Shown: positions 1 to 7,549 of the stretch, in pieces | How positions within the stretch are numbered: the stretch's first letter is position 1 | Layout: the number at the start of each line of letters is the position of its first letter | Assembly: GCA_016929335.1 (NCBI GenBank) | Contig: JAFGIY010000123.1 | Location: 1 to 32,335 of the forward strand | From: Acidobacteriota bacterium | Lineage (GTDB): Bacteria; Acidobacteriota; UBA6911 | Direction of reading: 5' to 3' | Length of the DNA: 32,335 nucleotides | Program-made: the position numbers and the translations under genes | The notes under the pieces: generated by a model | The model's database searches: none | What the model was told of the DNA's origin: nothing | The model's input: only the letters and a program-made list of their open reading frames with translations

Positions 1-1
1 A

Positions 2-196
2 GCAAGCAGCCGGCCTTTGAATTTCCAAAGGATTGATTATCCGCAAATGGATCCGCCCGAATGGAAAAAATTCATCACTCTAAAGCTTGTGGACGGGAAA
101 GTGAAGGTAGGAGAAATGCCGCATGCCTATTGGGGAGATCTCAAAAAAAATTATGAAGCGCACAATGGAGAATATAAAGGCGTCTACACTGGTTAG
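2..196 (+). CDS. C-terminal tail of a fumarate reductase/succinate dehydrogenase-type flavoprotein (partial)
   Basis: An open frame enters from the left edge and stops at TAG 194-196, giving about 64 residues with no start in the window. The visible part contains R-I-D-Y-P followed by D-P-P-E-W-K-K and a short beta-type stretch ending near Y-W-G-D-L. An R-x-D-Y/F-P-x-x-D-x-x-W pattern is typical of the helical C-terminal domain of SdhA/FrdA/AprA-type flavoproteins, so I infer that family. The catalytic and FAD regions lie outside the window. It is on the same strand as the hydrolase and lyase genes that follow, so it may be the upstream member of that cluster. The 223 bases after its stop hold no convincing gene. 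Confidence 0.5.
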   Translation, partial: ASSRPLNFQRIDYPQMDPPEWKKFITLKLVDGKVKVGEMPHAYWGDLKKNYEAHNGEYKGVYTG

Positions 197-419
197 CCGC
201 TTCATTTCCCATCAAATGTATGACATCAACTCTGTGGGCACACGATATCAAGCCGCGCATAAAATTTTATGCACGAACTGCAGCGGTAAAAGAGCAAATT
301 GCTTGCCCTGTCGTATGGAAAGAACCAGACTGGAATACGGCTAATCGGCAGCCGGCGACCTGCCTACTGCTATTTTTTTGGGCAGGTGCAGAGCTGGGCA
401 AAAAAAATGGAGAAGACGA

Positions 420-1298
420 ATGGCTATCAAAATTGTGGATTACGACCTATTAGTGTCCGGATCTATCGACATGCATCTTCATCCTGGTCCCGATGTTTTC
501 AAATGCCGAGTGGATGCGCTGGAAGCGGCCACCCAGGCTAAGCAGGCGGGGATGAAAGCCATCGTGATAAAGAACCACTTTTACCCGACCGCGCCTATGG
601 CGATGATGGTGAACCAGCTGGTTCCTGACTTCACTGTGTTTGGCAGCGTCTGCCTGGATTATGAAATGGGAGGATTAAATGTGCATGCGGTCGAGTATTC
701 TGCCAAAGCAGGAGCACGAGTAGTCTGGATGCCGACCTTCTCCTCGACCAACTCCATATCCAAAATGAGAGAACTCGGGCTCCAACTTAAAGGTGAAGGT
801 TACTCGATTCTGGATAGCAAAGGGCGGCTGGTGCCCGAGATCCATCCGATACTCGCGATCATCAAGGAATATGACATGGTCCTGGCCAGCGGTCATATGT
901 CTCCAACTGAGACATTTGCCCTTGAAGATGAAGCCCGCAAATTGGGGATCAATAAATTTGTTGTCACTCATCCTCTGGATCACGAGTTTTTCTCCCAGGC
1001 TTTCAGTAAACAGGACCTGATTCAGCTGGCAAAGAATGGAGCTTTCATCGAGTGCACTTTCCTGGCCTTTCAGGCCTCTGAGTTCAGACATGATCCGGCT
1101 GAAATGGTGGACGTAATCAAGGCTGTAGGAGCCGGGCAGTGTATCATGTCGACAGACCTCGGGCAAATCTGGAATCCCCTGCCTGTCGAAGGCCTGAGGA
1201 TGTTTATTGTCACGTTGCTCAAATATGGCGTTACGGAGGATGAAATTGACTTGATGACCAAAATCAATCCGGGCAAATTGCTGGGATTGAGTGCCTGA
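420..1298 (+). CDS. DUF6282-type metal-dependent hydrolase (amidohydrolase/PHP-like)
   Basis: A 292-residue cytosolic protein. ATG 420 is chosen over the upstream in-frame ATG at 378 because GGAG lies at the right distance (about 409-412) and the protein then begins directly at the conserved fold. Metal-ligand-like motifs are clear: D-M-H-L-H-P-G-P-D (residues 17-25), K-N-H-F (51-54), S-G-H-M-S-P-T-E (157-164), T-H-P (183-185) and S-T-D-L-G-Q (244-249). This order of His/Asp motifs matches the DUF6282 group of TIM-barrel hydrolases, whose substrates are largely unknown. The lyase genes follow 55 bases downstream, which suggests one transcript and a role in hydrolysing a ring or amide intermediate. 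That role is inference; the family call is fairly firm. Confidence 0.75.
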   Translation: MAIKIVDYDLLVSGSIDMHLHPGPDVFKCRVDALEAATQAKQAGMKAIVIKNHFYPTAPMAMMVNQLVPDFTVFGSVCLDYEMGGLNVHAVEYSAKAGARVVWMPTFSSTNSISKMRELGLQLKGEGYSILDSKGRLVPEIHPILAIIKEYDMVLASGHMSPTETFALEDEARKLGINKFVVTHPLDHEFFSQAFSKQDLIQLAKNGAFIECTFLAFQASEFRHDPAEMVDVIKAVGAGQCIMSTDLGQIWNPLPVEGLRMFIVTLLKYGVTEDEIDLMTKINPGKLLGLSA

Positions 1299-1353
1299 CA
1301 GGATGCAGAAAGTCCCCACGAGAGGTTACGGAATTCAGGGAGGCGAAACAGTC

Positions 1354-2400
1354 ATGGAGTATTCAAAGTCAGAAGCCAAATTATGGGCGAAGAAAAATAT
1401 GAAGGGCCTGGAGGTACCGATCTTCCCTTCTTTCACCCCCGGCCTTGAAAAGCTGGACGAAGAGGGGATCCGCTTTGATGTCAATCACATTTATGCCAAT
1501 GGCTTCACTTCAGTTATGGCTGCGCCTGAGGTCTGCGGCATGACATTTGAGGAACGAAAACAATTCGTGCAGATAGTCTGTGATGAAGCCAAAGGCAAAA
1601 TGCATAGTTCCGTAAGTGTTATGCAGGACACGGTCGAGCAGGATATCGAAATGCTGCGTCATATCGAAAAGGCCGGCGGCACTCATGCCACGCTTGCTCA
1701 TCCGGTGCAATATTACCCCCGCTCGGAAGAAGACATTTTCCAGATGTATAAATTAATGTGTGACTCAACCGGTCTGGCCATAACGTTCTATCCCGGCAGG
1801 TTGCATACATGGCATTTCCATCCCAGCTACTTTCCGCCGGACGTCATGCGCCGGATTGCCGCGATTCCGAACGTGGTAGCCATGAAGGTCACCGGGGGCA
1901 GTTCTGTGGCGTTAACCGTTCAGGCTTTTCAGCTTTGCGGTGATCAGATCCTGGTCAGTGATCCGATGCCGGAAAGGTGGTTCTTCACTATTCCCAAATA
2001 CGGACAGCAGTGGGCCGGCGCCGGGCCCTTTTATTGTATGCAGACTCCTGAGAATCCGCGGATTGTCAGAATATTTAATCTCCTGACAAAAAGCGAAGTG
2101 GATAAGGCTATGGATATCTTCTGGGAGATGTCCCGGCCGGGGCCCCAGGGATCACTGGCAGATTCCTATTTTCACACGGGCATCGTGACCGCTCTGGCGG
2201 ATAAATACGCTCACTGGTGCACCGGGGGCAATGGCGGTGCCGTCCGGCAGCCCACGGGCCGTCTGTACGACTATCAAAAAGATGCCATCAGAGCCGGATT
2301 AAAGGCTATAGGGATTACCCCCCGTGAACCGGAAGAAGAGTTTTATGTGGGCCGCGTCAATTATGCCAAGGGATGCAGGCTCAGAAAATATGAAGTCTGA
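1354..2400 (+). CDS. Dihydrodipicolinate synthase/N-acetylneuraminate lyase family protein, paralogue 1
   Basis: A 348-residue class I aldolase-type TIM barrel. The start at ATG 1354 has an AGGGAGG ribosome site about 10 bases upstream. The Schiff-base lysine is K178 in the context V-V-A-M-K-V-T-G-G, and a Tyr-Tyr pair lies at 120-121 before S-E-E-D-I-F. The Thr-Thr-Gly-Glu loop of true DapA enzymes is replaced by A-A-P-E-V (56-60), so lysine biosynthesis is unlikely. It is longer than DapA (about 292 residues); the extra C-terminus carries a T-P-R-E-P-E-E-E-F-Y-V-G-R-V-N-Y tail. A close paralogue follows 48 bases downstream. The likely role is a retro-aldol or hydratase-aldolase step in a catabolic pathway; the substrate is unknown. 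Confidence 0.82.
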   Translation: MEYSKSEAKLWAKKNMKGLEVPIFPSFTPGLEKLDEEGIRFDVNHIYANGFTSVMAAPEVCGMTFEERKQFVQIVCDEAKGKMHSSVSVMQDTVEQDIEMLRHIEKAGGTHATLAHPVQYYPRSEEDIFQMYKLMCDSTGLAITFYPGRLHTWHFHPSYFPPDVMRRIAAIPNVVAMKVTGGSSVALTVQAFQLCGDQILVSDPMPERWFFTIPKYGQQWAGAGPFYCMQTPENPRIVRIFNLLTKSEVDKAMDIFWEMSRPGPQGSLADSYFHTGIVTALADKYAHWCTGGNGGAVRQPTGRLYDYQKDAIRAGLKAIGITPREPEEEFYVGRVNYAKGCRLRKYEV

Positions 2401-2448
2401 CGGAATATCGAAGATCCTGCATGCCGTCGTAACTGCAAGGAGCAACTT

Positions 2449-3477
2449 ATGGAATTCACAAAATCAGAGGCGAAGGAATGGGCGAGAAAAAACTATCACG
2501 GCCTGGATGGCGTCATTCAGCCCTCCTATACTCCGGATCTCGAAAGCCTTGATGAAGAAGGGATCCGGCATGATGTCAGGCATAACATCGCCAAAGGTGT
2601 GTTCAGCGTTTTCTGCGCGGGCGAAGTCTCTGCCTTGAGCCATGAAGAGCGCAAGCAGTTTGTAAAGATAGTCGCTGAGGAAGCAAAAGGCAAAGCTCTG
2701 GTATCAATGTTCGGAGCCCTTGACGATGCCGGGCGATCCATAGAATTGCTGAATTATTTCGAGAGCGTGGGAGGGACCCACACTCTATTGGGTTGGCCGG
2801 GCAACTTCTACGCTAAATCGGAGGAGGATATTTTTCGGGTTGCCAAAAAGATATGCGACTCCATTAACCTGGCAGTTGACCTTTGGCCCAAGCCCTTTTA
2901 CGATTTTGGAAGATTCCACCCGAGCGGATTTAATCCTGCATTGATAGAGCGGATTTGTCAGATACCCAATGTAGTTGCAATAAAAGCGTATCTCAGTGAC
3001 GGGATCGGAAAGTGGGCTGATGTTCACCACCGCGTGGGGGATCAGGTGCTGCTTCAGGCTGCAGAGATGGCGGAATGGCCGATAACCGCCGCCAAATACG
3101 GACAGCAGTGGGCAGGGCCGGCGGACTACGTAATATTCGACCAGACCGGGGGAAATCCGAGAATAGTCCGGATGTTCAATCTGTTCGTTCAGGGAGAGTT
3201 CTCCAAAGCCATGGAGCTCTATTGGGAGCTGGCTCCAATCACCCTGGGCGCCAGGGATGCCGCGTTTCAGTGTGGCATGCTGGGAATGAAGTACATGCAA
3301 TGGCTGACCGGCGGAAACGGCGGCATGTTCAGAAAACCGACCTCGTTTTTATTTCAGCATTTTAAAGATGCCATGAGAGCCGGTTTGAAAGCGGCCGGAG
3401 TAACTCCGCGCGAGCCTGAAGAAGAATTCTATGTGGGCCGGGTGAATTACTCCAAAGGGATCAGGCCGAAGGTGTGA
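2449..3477 (+). CDS. Dihydrodipicolinate synthase/N-acetylneuraminate lyase family protein, paralogue 2
   Basis: A 342-residue paralogue of the preceding gene, clearly homologous along its entire length. The start ATG 2449 has an AAGGAG site just upstream (2437-2442). The Schiff-base lysine is K179 (V-V-A-I-K-A-Y), but the Tyr pair of paralogue 1 is F-Y here (120-121) and the substrate loop reads C-A-G-E-V (56-60) instead of the DapA T-T-G-E. It keeps the same unusual C-terminal tail ending in F-Y-V-G-R-V-N-Y-S-K-G. Divergent active-site loops with a conserved tail suggest either two related substrates or a hetero-oligomer; both are inference. A short GC hairpin with a T-run follows at 3544-3561. 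Confidence 0.82.
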   Translation: MEFTKSEAKEWARKNYHGLDGVIQPSYTPDLESLDEEGIRHDVRHNIAKGVFSVFCAGEVSALSHEERKQFVKIVAEEAKGKALVSMFGALDDAGRSIELLNYFESVGGTHTLLGWPGNFYAKSEEDIFRVAKKICDSINLAVDLWPKPFYDFGRFHPSGFNPALIERICQIPNVVAIKAYLSDGIGKWADVHHRVGDQVLLQAAEMAEWPITAAKYGQQWAGPADYVIFDQTGGNPRIVRMFNLFVQGEFSKAMELYWELAPITLGARDAAFQCGMLGMKYMQWLTGGNGGMFRKPTSFLFQHFKDAMRAGLKAAGVTPREPEEEFYVGRVNYSKGIRPKV

Positions 3478-3543
3478 AATTCCCGAATCAGAGATCAACT
3501 AAAGCGCGCCGCTCCGAAATCGCCCAATGCTATTTCTCTTTTT

Positions 3544-3561
3544 GCGCCGAAGGCGCCTTTT
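3544..3561 (+). terminator. Short GC-rich hairpin with T-run after the lyase pair
   Basis: A five-base-pair all-GC stem (GCGCC / GGCGC) with a GAA loop is followed by CTTTT, in the gap between two convergent genes. It fits a small intrinsic terminator for the + strand operon. The stem is short, so confidence is moderate. Confidence 0.45.
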
Positions 3562-3599
3562 AGTATAGCCACGAAGCAAGCTTGCGCACTCCAAAGCGC

Positions 3600-5366
3600 C
3601 TATCGACCGGATCTGGTCAATGTGGCTCCTCTTATTACTTTCGTCTTGTGTGCCGTACGGAAGTACCACATTCCGAAAGAATAGCCCGGTATACTGCCGG
3701 ATACGATGATATGAATGTCTTCCGGGTTTATGACAGGAACCTTTCCTCCTGGTTTTAAGGATTCTTTGATCACCGGCAGGCGGTCTTCAGGAATGGCATC
3801 GTGAGCATAGAATATGTCCATATCGGGACGCCTGGTGTTCATCCTGTCGTTCAAACCCCGTATTTCCTGTTCGCTGAGCTCTTCGTACGGGACCTTCGTG
3901 CTCTCGTAGATGTAATCGCGCAGGCTGCGCTTGGTATTGTAGCCGAGACCTTGCAGCATGATGGCCAGTTCCGGGTGAATAACAATTATGTGTTTTCTGA
4001 GATGGGCAGCGGGATTGGCTACGCCGAGTTTATACTGAGCAAAAGTCTGGCGATCACCGGCAACGTCTCGCACTATGTCGTTAAGGACCGTCTTCACATC
4101 CCAGGGCTCGACCACTCCTCCGCCATATATCCTGATACCTGTGCCGCCTATGCTTGAAACCGTGGAAACCGTTACACAACTGTCTTTTGGTTTATAACCC
4201 AATCCCACGTTGAACGTCTCCCATGGACTCTGTTCCATATTCTCGGCAAGAGTGTAAAAGGTGTGCGAAGACGGACGGCCGATCAGCGCCATATCGATCT
4301 CACCCGGCCACAGGTAACCAATATTGATCAAACTCAATCGCACCGCACGGCCAATAGTGTTGTTTGCCCTCCAGCCGTGACCCAATAAGCCTACGCCGGA
4401 ATTCATTTTTAATTCTCTGGCAATAGGCCCGCTTACCATAATCGCGAGAGTGAAGGAACCTTCCGAGCTCATCATGTGAGTGAAGGTGCTCTCCTCGGTC
4501 AGGCATTCCATGGCCGCGATTATCACCGGCAGATACTCGGGCCTGGCTCCTGCCATCACGGCGTTGATAGCGATTTTTTCAACGGTGGCGACACCGTTTC
4601 GATATGGCACCCGGCCGATAACATCATCGGGAGGACGCCTTGTCCCTGCCAGCATCCGTTTCACAGCCTGTTCCGTGGGAGGTATCAGGGGCAATCCATC
4701 GCCCCAGCGGTTGTCGAGGTACAACTGGTTGAACTTCTCGATGGCCGAATCATAGCTCCCGGCAGTTACGCTGACCGTTCTGGCCGTCTTTCTTTGGATC
4801 TTTGGCTTCTGTTTTTTCTCCTGCGGCGACAGAGGCCGGGTCAGGGCGCCGATAATAGAATCAATAGACGCCCGCGCAACGGGCCTGATACTTTCCACGG
4901 TCAATCGGTTCGGGTAGTAGTCTATGGAAGGCAGGCTCACGATACGTAAGGAGGGCATGCCCAGGTTCTCGGCCGACATCCTGGCGGTGTGAATAGCGTT
5001 ATCGCCTACCACAAAAACTCCCGGCTTGCCGAGTTTTTCCAGCGCGACCACCTGCACGCATTGAATCCATCCTCCCATCCCGTTGTCGGCGACGCCATAG
5101 ATAAAAGCATCCATTTCCCTTTTTGCCTTCACCGCCGCCTCAGCATCTCCCCAAACCAGCCGCATGGTCGTCGCGGTCGGATGCCTTTCTTTCAGCAGTT
5201 CTTCAAGGGCGATGCAGAATTTGTCTCCGCCTTTCTTGCCATCCCAGATTATGCCTATCTTCTTTCCTTCCAAATTCTTCACACGAGGGTTGATGAGTTC
5301 CAAAACAGCCGGGGCCTCGACCGTACCCTGAGGATTGAGGCACACCAATGACACTCTTTTTTTCAT
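3600..5366 (-). CDS. UGSC-domain fusion protein lacking the UGSC residues (NGMG variant)
   Basis: A 588-residue protein. The start is set at ATG 5366 because AAGGAG lies 7-8 bases upstream; a longer frame to 5417 has no such site. Residues about 8-180 resemble the UGSC-like domain (E-A-P-A entry, L-E-G-K-K-I-G-I, L-E-K-L-G-K-P). At the place where U/C-G-S-C is expected the sequence is N-G-M-G (95-98), so the redox residues are missing. Residues about 210-588 form a second conserved domain beginning with W-G-D-G-L-P-L-I-P-P-T-E and including A-I-N-A-V-M-A-G-A-R-P-E. No signal peptide or membrane segment is seen. It is divergent from its homologue at 5619 and shares the intergenic control region. 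The biochemical role of this fusion is not known to me. Confidence 0.7.
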   Translation of the reverse strand: MKKRVSLVCLNPQGTVEAPAVLELINPRVKNLEGKKIGIIWDGKKGGDKFCIALEELLKERHPTATTMRLVWGDAEAAVKAKREMDAFIYGVADNGMGGWIQCVQVVALEKLGKPGVFVVGDNAIHTARMSAENLGMPSLRIVSLPSIDYYPNRLTVESIRPVARASIDSIIGALTRPLSPQEKKQKPKIQRKTARTVSVTAGSYDSAIEKFNQLYLDNRWGDGLPLIPPTEQAVKRMLAGTRRPPDDVIGRVPYRNGVATVEKIAINAVMAGARPEYLPVIIAAMECLTEESTFTHMMSSEGSFTLAIMVSGPIARELKMNSGVGLLGHGWRANNTIGRAVRLSLINIGYLWPGEIDMALIGRPSSHTFYTLAENMEQSPWETFNVGLGYKPKDSCVTVSTVSSIGGTGIRIYGGGVVEPWDVKTVLNDIVRDVAGDRQTFAQYKLGVANPAAHLRKHIIVIHPELAIMLQGLGYNTKRSLRDYIYESTKVPYEELSEQEIRGLNDRMNTRRPDMDIFYAHDAIPEDRLPVIKESLKPGGKVPVINPEDIHIIVSGSIPGYSFGMWYFRTAHKTKVIRGATLTRSGR

Positions 5367-5534
5367 TTCCCCACTCCTTCTTGAATAAGCGTTCGTGCAA
5401 TAAAGCGGAAGCCACAATGCCGGACATCATTATGTCATTGTTTCCTCTGCTGATCTACAGTGGCGGTTGTAAGGTGTGAATCTTCAACCGAAATGAGACA
5501 GCCGAAAGCCAATGCCTGGAAGACGCTTGAGGCC

Positions 5535-5563
5535 TTGCTCCGGAGTCGGCAAAACAGTAGATT
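5535..5563 (+). promoter_or_regulatory. Possible sigma70-like promoter for the + strand UGSC-fusion gene
   Basis: TTGCTC (5535-5540) and TAGATT (5558-5563) are separated by 17 bases, about 55 bases before the ATG at 5619. The match to consensus is partial (3/6 and 4/6). It lies in the 252-base divergent region between the two UGSC-fusion genes, where promoters for both are expected. I saw no convincing counterpart on the other strand. Confidence 0.3.
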
Positions 5564-5618
5564 ATAAGTCAAAGAATGAGTGTCCCAATCGGAAAGAAAC
5601 AAGGAGGCCCGGATCAAC

Positions 5619-7400
5619 ATGATCAGTGAGAAGATCACCGTCTTGAGCCCGCGAGGCACAGCACCTCCAATACAACTGGCGCCCATGGCGCCCCGGCTTG
5701 ATGCCCTGGAGGGCAAAACCATATATATAGTGGATGTAAATTTCCCACGAACACATCAATTCTTTGAAGAAATGCAGAGACTGCTCTCCAACAAATATCC
5801 GGGCACGACCTGGATACTCAGGACCAAGATAGGCACATACTTTCACAATGATCCGCAGCTATGGGATGAGATAAAAGAAAAAGGCGACGGTGTCATAATG
5901 GGTATCGGTCAGCTGGACACCTGTGCGCCGTCGGTGACCATCTTCTGCTCGATATTGGAGAAATTGGGTGTGCCCACGGCTCCCGTTGTTACAGACGCAT
6001 TTCCAGAGCTCATATGGAGCTTTGCATACAAGAAGGGTATGCCCAAATTGCGCTTCACTTTTGTACCCCATCCTTTCGCAAACAGGCCATTCGAGGTGCA
6101 CCGGCAATATCTGGAGGGTAGGGATCCGTTAAGCGGCAAGCCCGTCCTGGAGGAAATCGTTGAAGCGTTGACCAGGCCAACAACCGACGAGGAAAAGAAG
6201 ACGGGGACTATAGAGAGACCGGCGCGGAGGTGGCTGGAGCCTGATACGCCGGAGAATTTGGAACGCCTCTTCCTCGAAAACGGATGGACCGACTGTCTGC
6301 CAATAGTGCTTCCCACAGAAGAAAGAGTAGTCAGGATGCTCAAGGGAACGAGCCATAGGCCTGATGAAGTTATCGGCAGGATGCAACCCATTCCTCCCCA
6401 CGAAGCCTGGGAGAAGTCCATCGCGAATCTTGGTGCTAAGGCGGTGACTGGAAGAGCCAAAACAGAACATATCCCCGCAGCCATGCAACCTTCCCCTCCC
6501 CACGAGGCCTGGGAGTACACTGTGGAGCATGTTGCGATCAATGCCGTGATGGCGGGAGCCAGGCCGGAGCACTTTCCGGCAATACTGGCCATAGCATCGA
6601 CAGGAGTAACCTCGCTGTTCAGTTCCGCGACCTCCTTCGCAAGGATGGTTGTTGCTAATGGGCCTATGCGCAAAGAGATGAGTATGAATTGCGGCCTGGG
6701 TGCGCTGGGCCCATTTAATCAAGCCAACGCTGTCATTGGAAGAACCTGGACTCTGATATCCAAGAACCTGGGAGGAGCGAAACCGGGTGAAACATATCTG
6801 GGTGATATAGGCAATAATTGCAATTACAACAACATGTGTTTCGCAGAGAATGAGGAGGTGCTGCCCGAAGGGTGGAGCCCCTTTCACGTACAAAAGGGCT
6901 TTAGGGTCGAAGAAAGCGTTATCAGTATTCTCTCGGGTTGGAGTCTGCTGAACTATGCCGCGTATAAACCGCATCCACATCACGAAATAATGAAGTGGCA
7001 ATTGACAGGTTTTGAAACCAGTGGAGCCGGTACGCATCACACTCCCGGTATAAATCCCGGATCTCAAGCCGCTCTTTTGCTGAGTCCTATAACGGCAAAC
7101 GATCTCAGGAATGAAGGCTTCGAAAGCAAGGAGAAGTTGAGCCGGTGGCTCAAGAAAAATACCTATATGACTCTTTGGAACTATTGGGCAGCTATGCCTG
7201 ATGACCTGGAATCCGCCAGAGCAGGGATTGAGCCATTTGCATCCCTGCTGAAACTTCCACCGGAAGCAAAATCCCCACGGCCGCTTATTCTTCAGGATGC
7301 TCCGATTGAGATAGTGGTGGTTGGAGGCGGGACCGATGCATTTTGGATGGCTGGAGACTTCTATTGCCTGGCGTCAGCATCCGTGGATATGTGGAGATAA
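5619..7400 (+). CDS. UGSC-domain fusion protein, LDTC variant with internal 34-residue duplication
   Basis: A 593-residue homologue of the divergent gene at 3600-5366. ATG 5619 is preceded by AAGGAGG at 5601-5607 (11-base spacing); a longer frame from 5580 is possible but unsupported. The N-terminal UGSC-like domain has L-D-T-C (99-102) at the UGSC position, so only the last cysteine remains. The second domain starts at W-T-D-C-L-P-I-V-L-P-T-E (about 227). Residues 255-288 and 289-322 are a tandem duplication, each opening with M-Q-P-x-P-P-H-E-A-W-E; the homologue has one copy. It is cytosolic by sequence. The next gene, a Tat-exported flavoprotein, starts 149 bases downstream. No specific function can be assigned. 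Confidence 0.7.
   Translation: MISEKITVLSPRGTAPPIQLAPMAPRLDALEGKTIYIVDVNFPRTHQFFEEMQRLLSNKYPGTTWILRTKIGTYFHNDPQLWDEIKEKGDGVIMGIGQLDTCAPSVTIFCSILEKLGVPTAPVVTDAFPELIWSFAYKKGMPKLRFTFVPHPFANRPFEVHRQYLEGRDPLSGKPVLEEIVEALTRPTTDEEKKTGTIERPARRWLEPDTPENLERLFLENGWTDCLPIVLPTEERVVRMLKGTSHRPDEVIGRMQPIPPHEAWEKSIANLGAKAVTGRAKTEHIPAAMQPSPPHEAWEYTVEHVAINAVMAGARPEHFPAILAIASTGVTSLFSSATSFARMVVANGPMRKEMSMNCGLGALGPFNQANAVIGRTWTLISKNLGGAKPGETYLGDIGNNCNYNNMCFAENEEVLPEGWSPFHVQKGFRVEESVISILSGWSLLNYAAYKPHPHHEIMKWQLTGFETSGAGTHHTPGINPGSQAALLLSPITANDLRNEGFESKEKLSRWLKKNTYMTLWNYWAAMPDDLESARAGIEPFASLLKLPPEAKSPRPLILQDAPIEIVVVGGGTDAFWMAGDFYCLASASVDMWR
6381..6584 (+). repeat. In-frame tandem duplication, 2 x 102 bases, within the UGSC-fusion gene
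   Basis: Copies 6381-6482 and 6483-6584 are adjacent. The first 33 bases of each are nearly identical, and the remainder is similar mainly at the protein level (K/R-T/P-E-H-I/F-P-A endings). The repeat keeps the reading frame and adds 34 residues relative to the divergent homologue. Confidence 0.8.
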
Positions 7401-7549
7401 AGCGCATGTGTCGCCAAAACTCTGTCAGTCTTAGCGGTATTTAGAACAGAAAGGGCTTGACCTCTCGTCCAGACACTCAACCCATTTAATAGCGGAATGG
7501 TAACATCCGCGAAATTGGTTTCGTACTTTCTTTAAAGATGGAGGGATTC

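Noticed and set aside
360..388. CCTGCC/GGGCAGG inverted repeat before the DUF6282 gene
   Set aside because: The arms are short with a loop of about 15 bases and no T-run after the stem; probably chance.
1354..3477. Lysine biosynthesis (dapA) assignment
   Set aside because: Both copies lack the T-T-G-E loop and have an extra C-terminal tail; the context is not biosynthetic.
6129..7067. 312-codon - strand open frame
   Set aside because: Antisense to the second UGSC-fusion gene, low-complexity composition, no motif.
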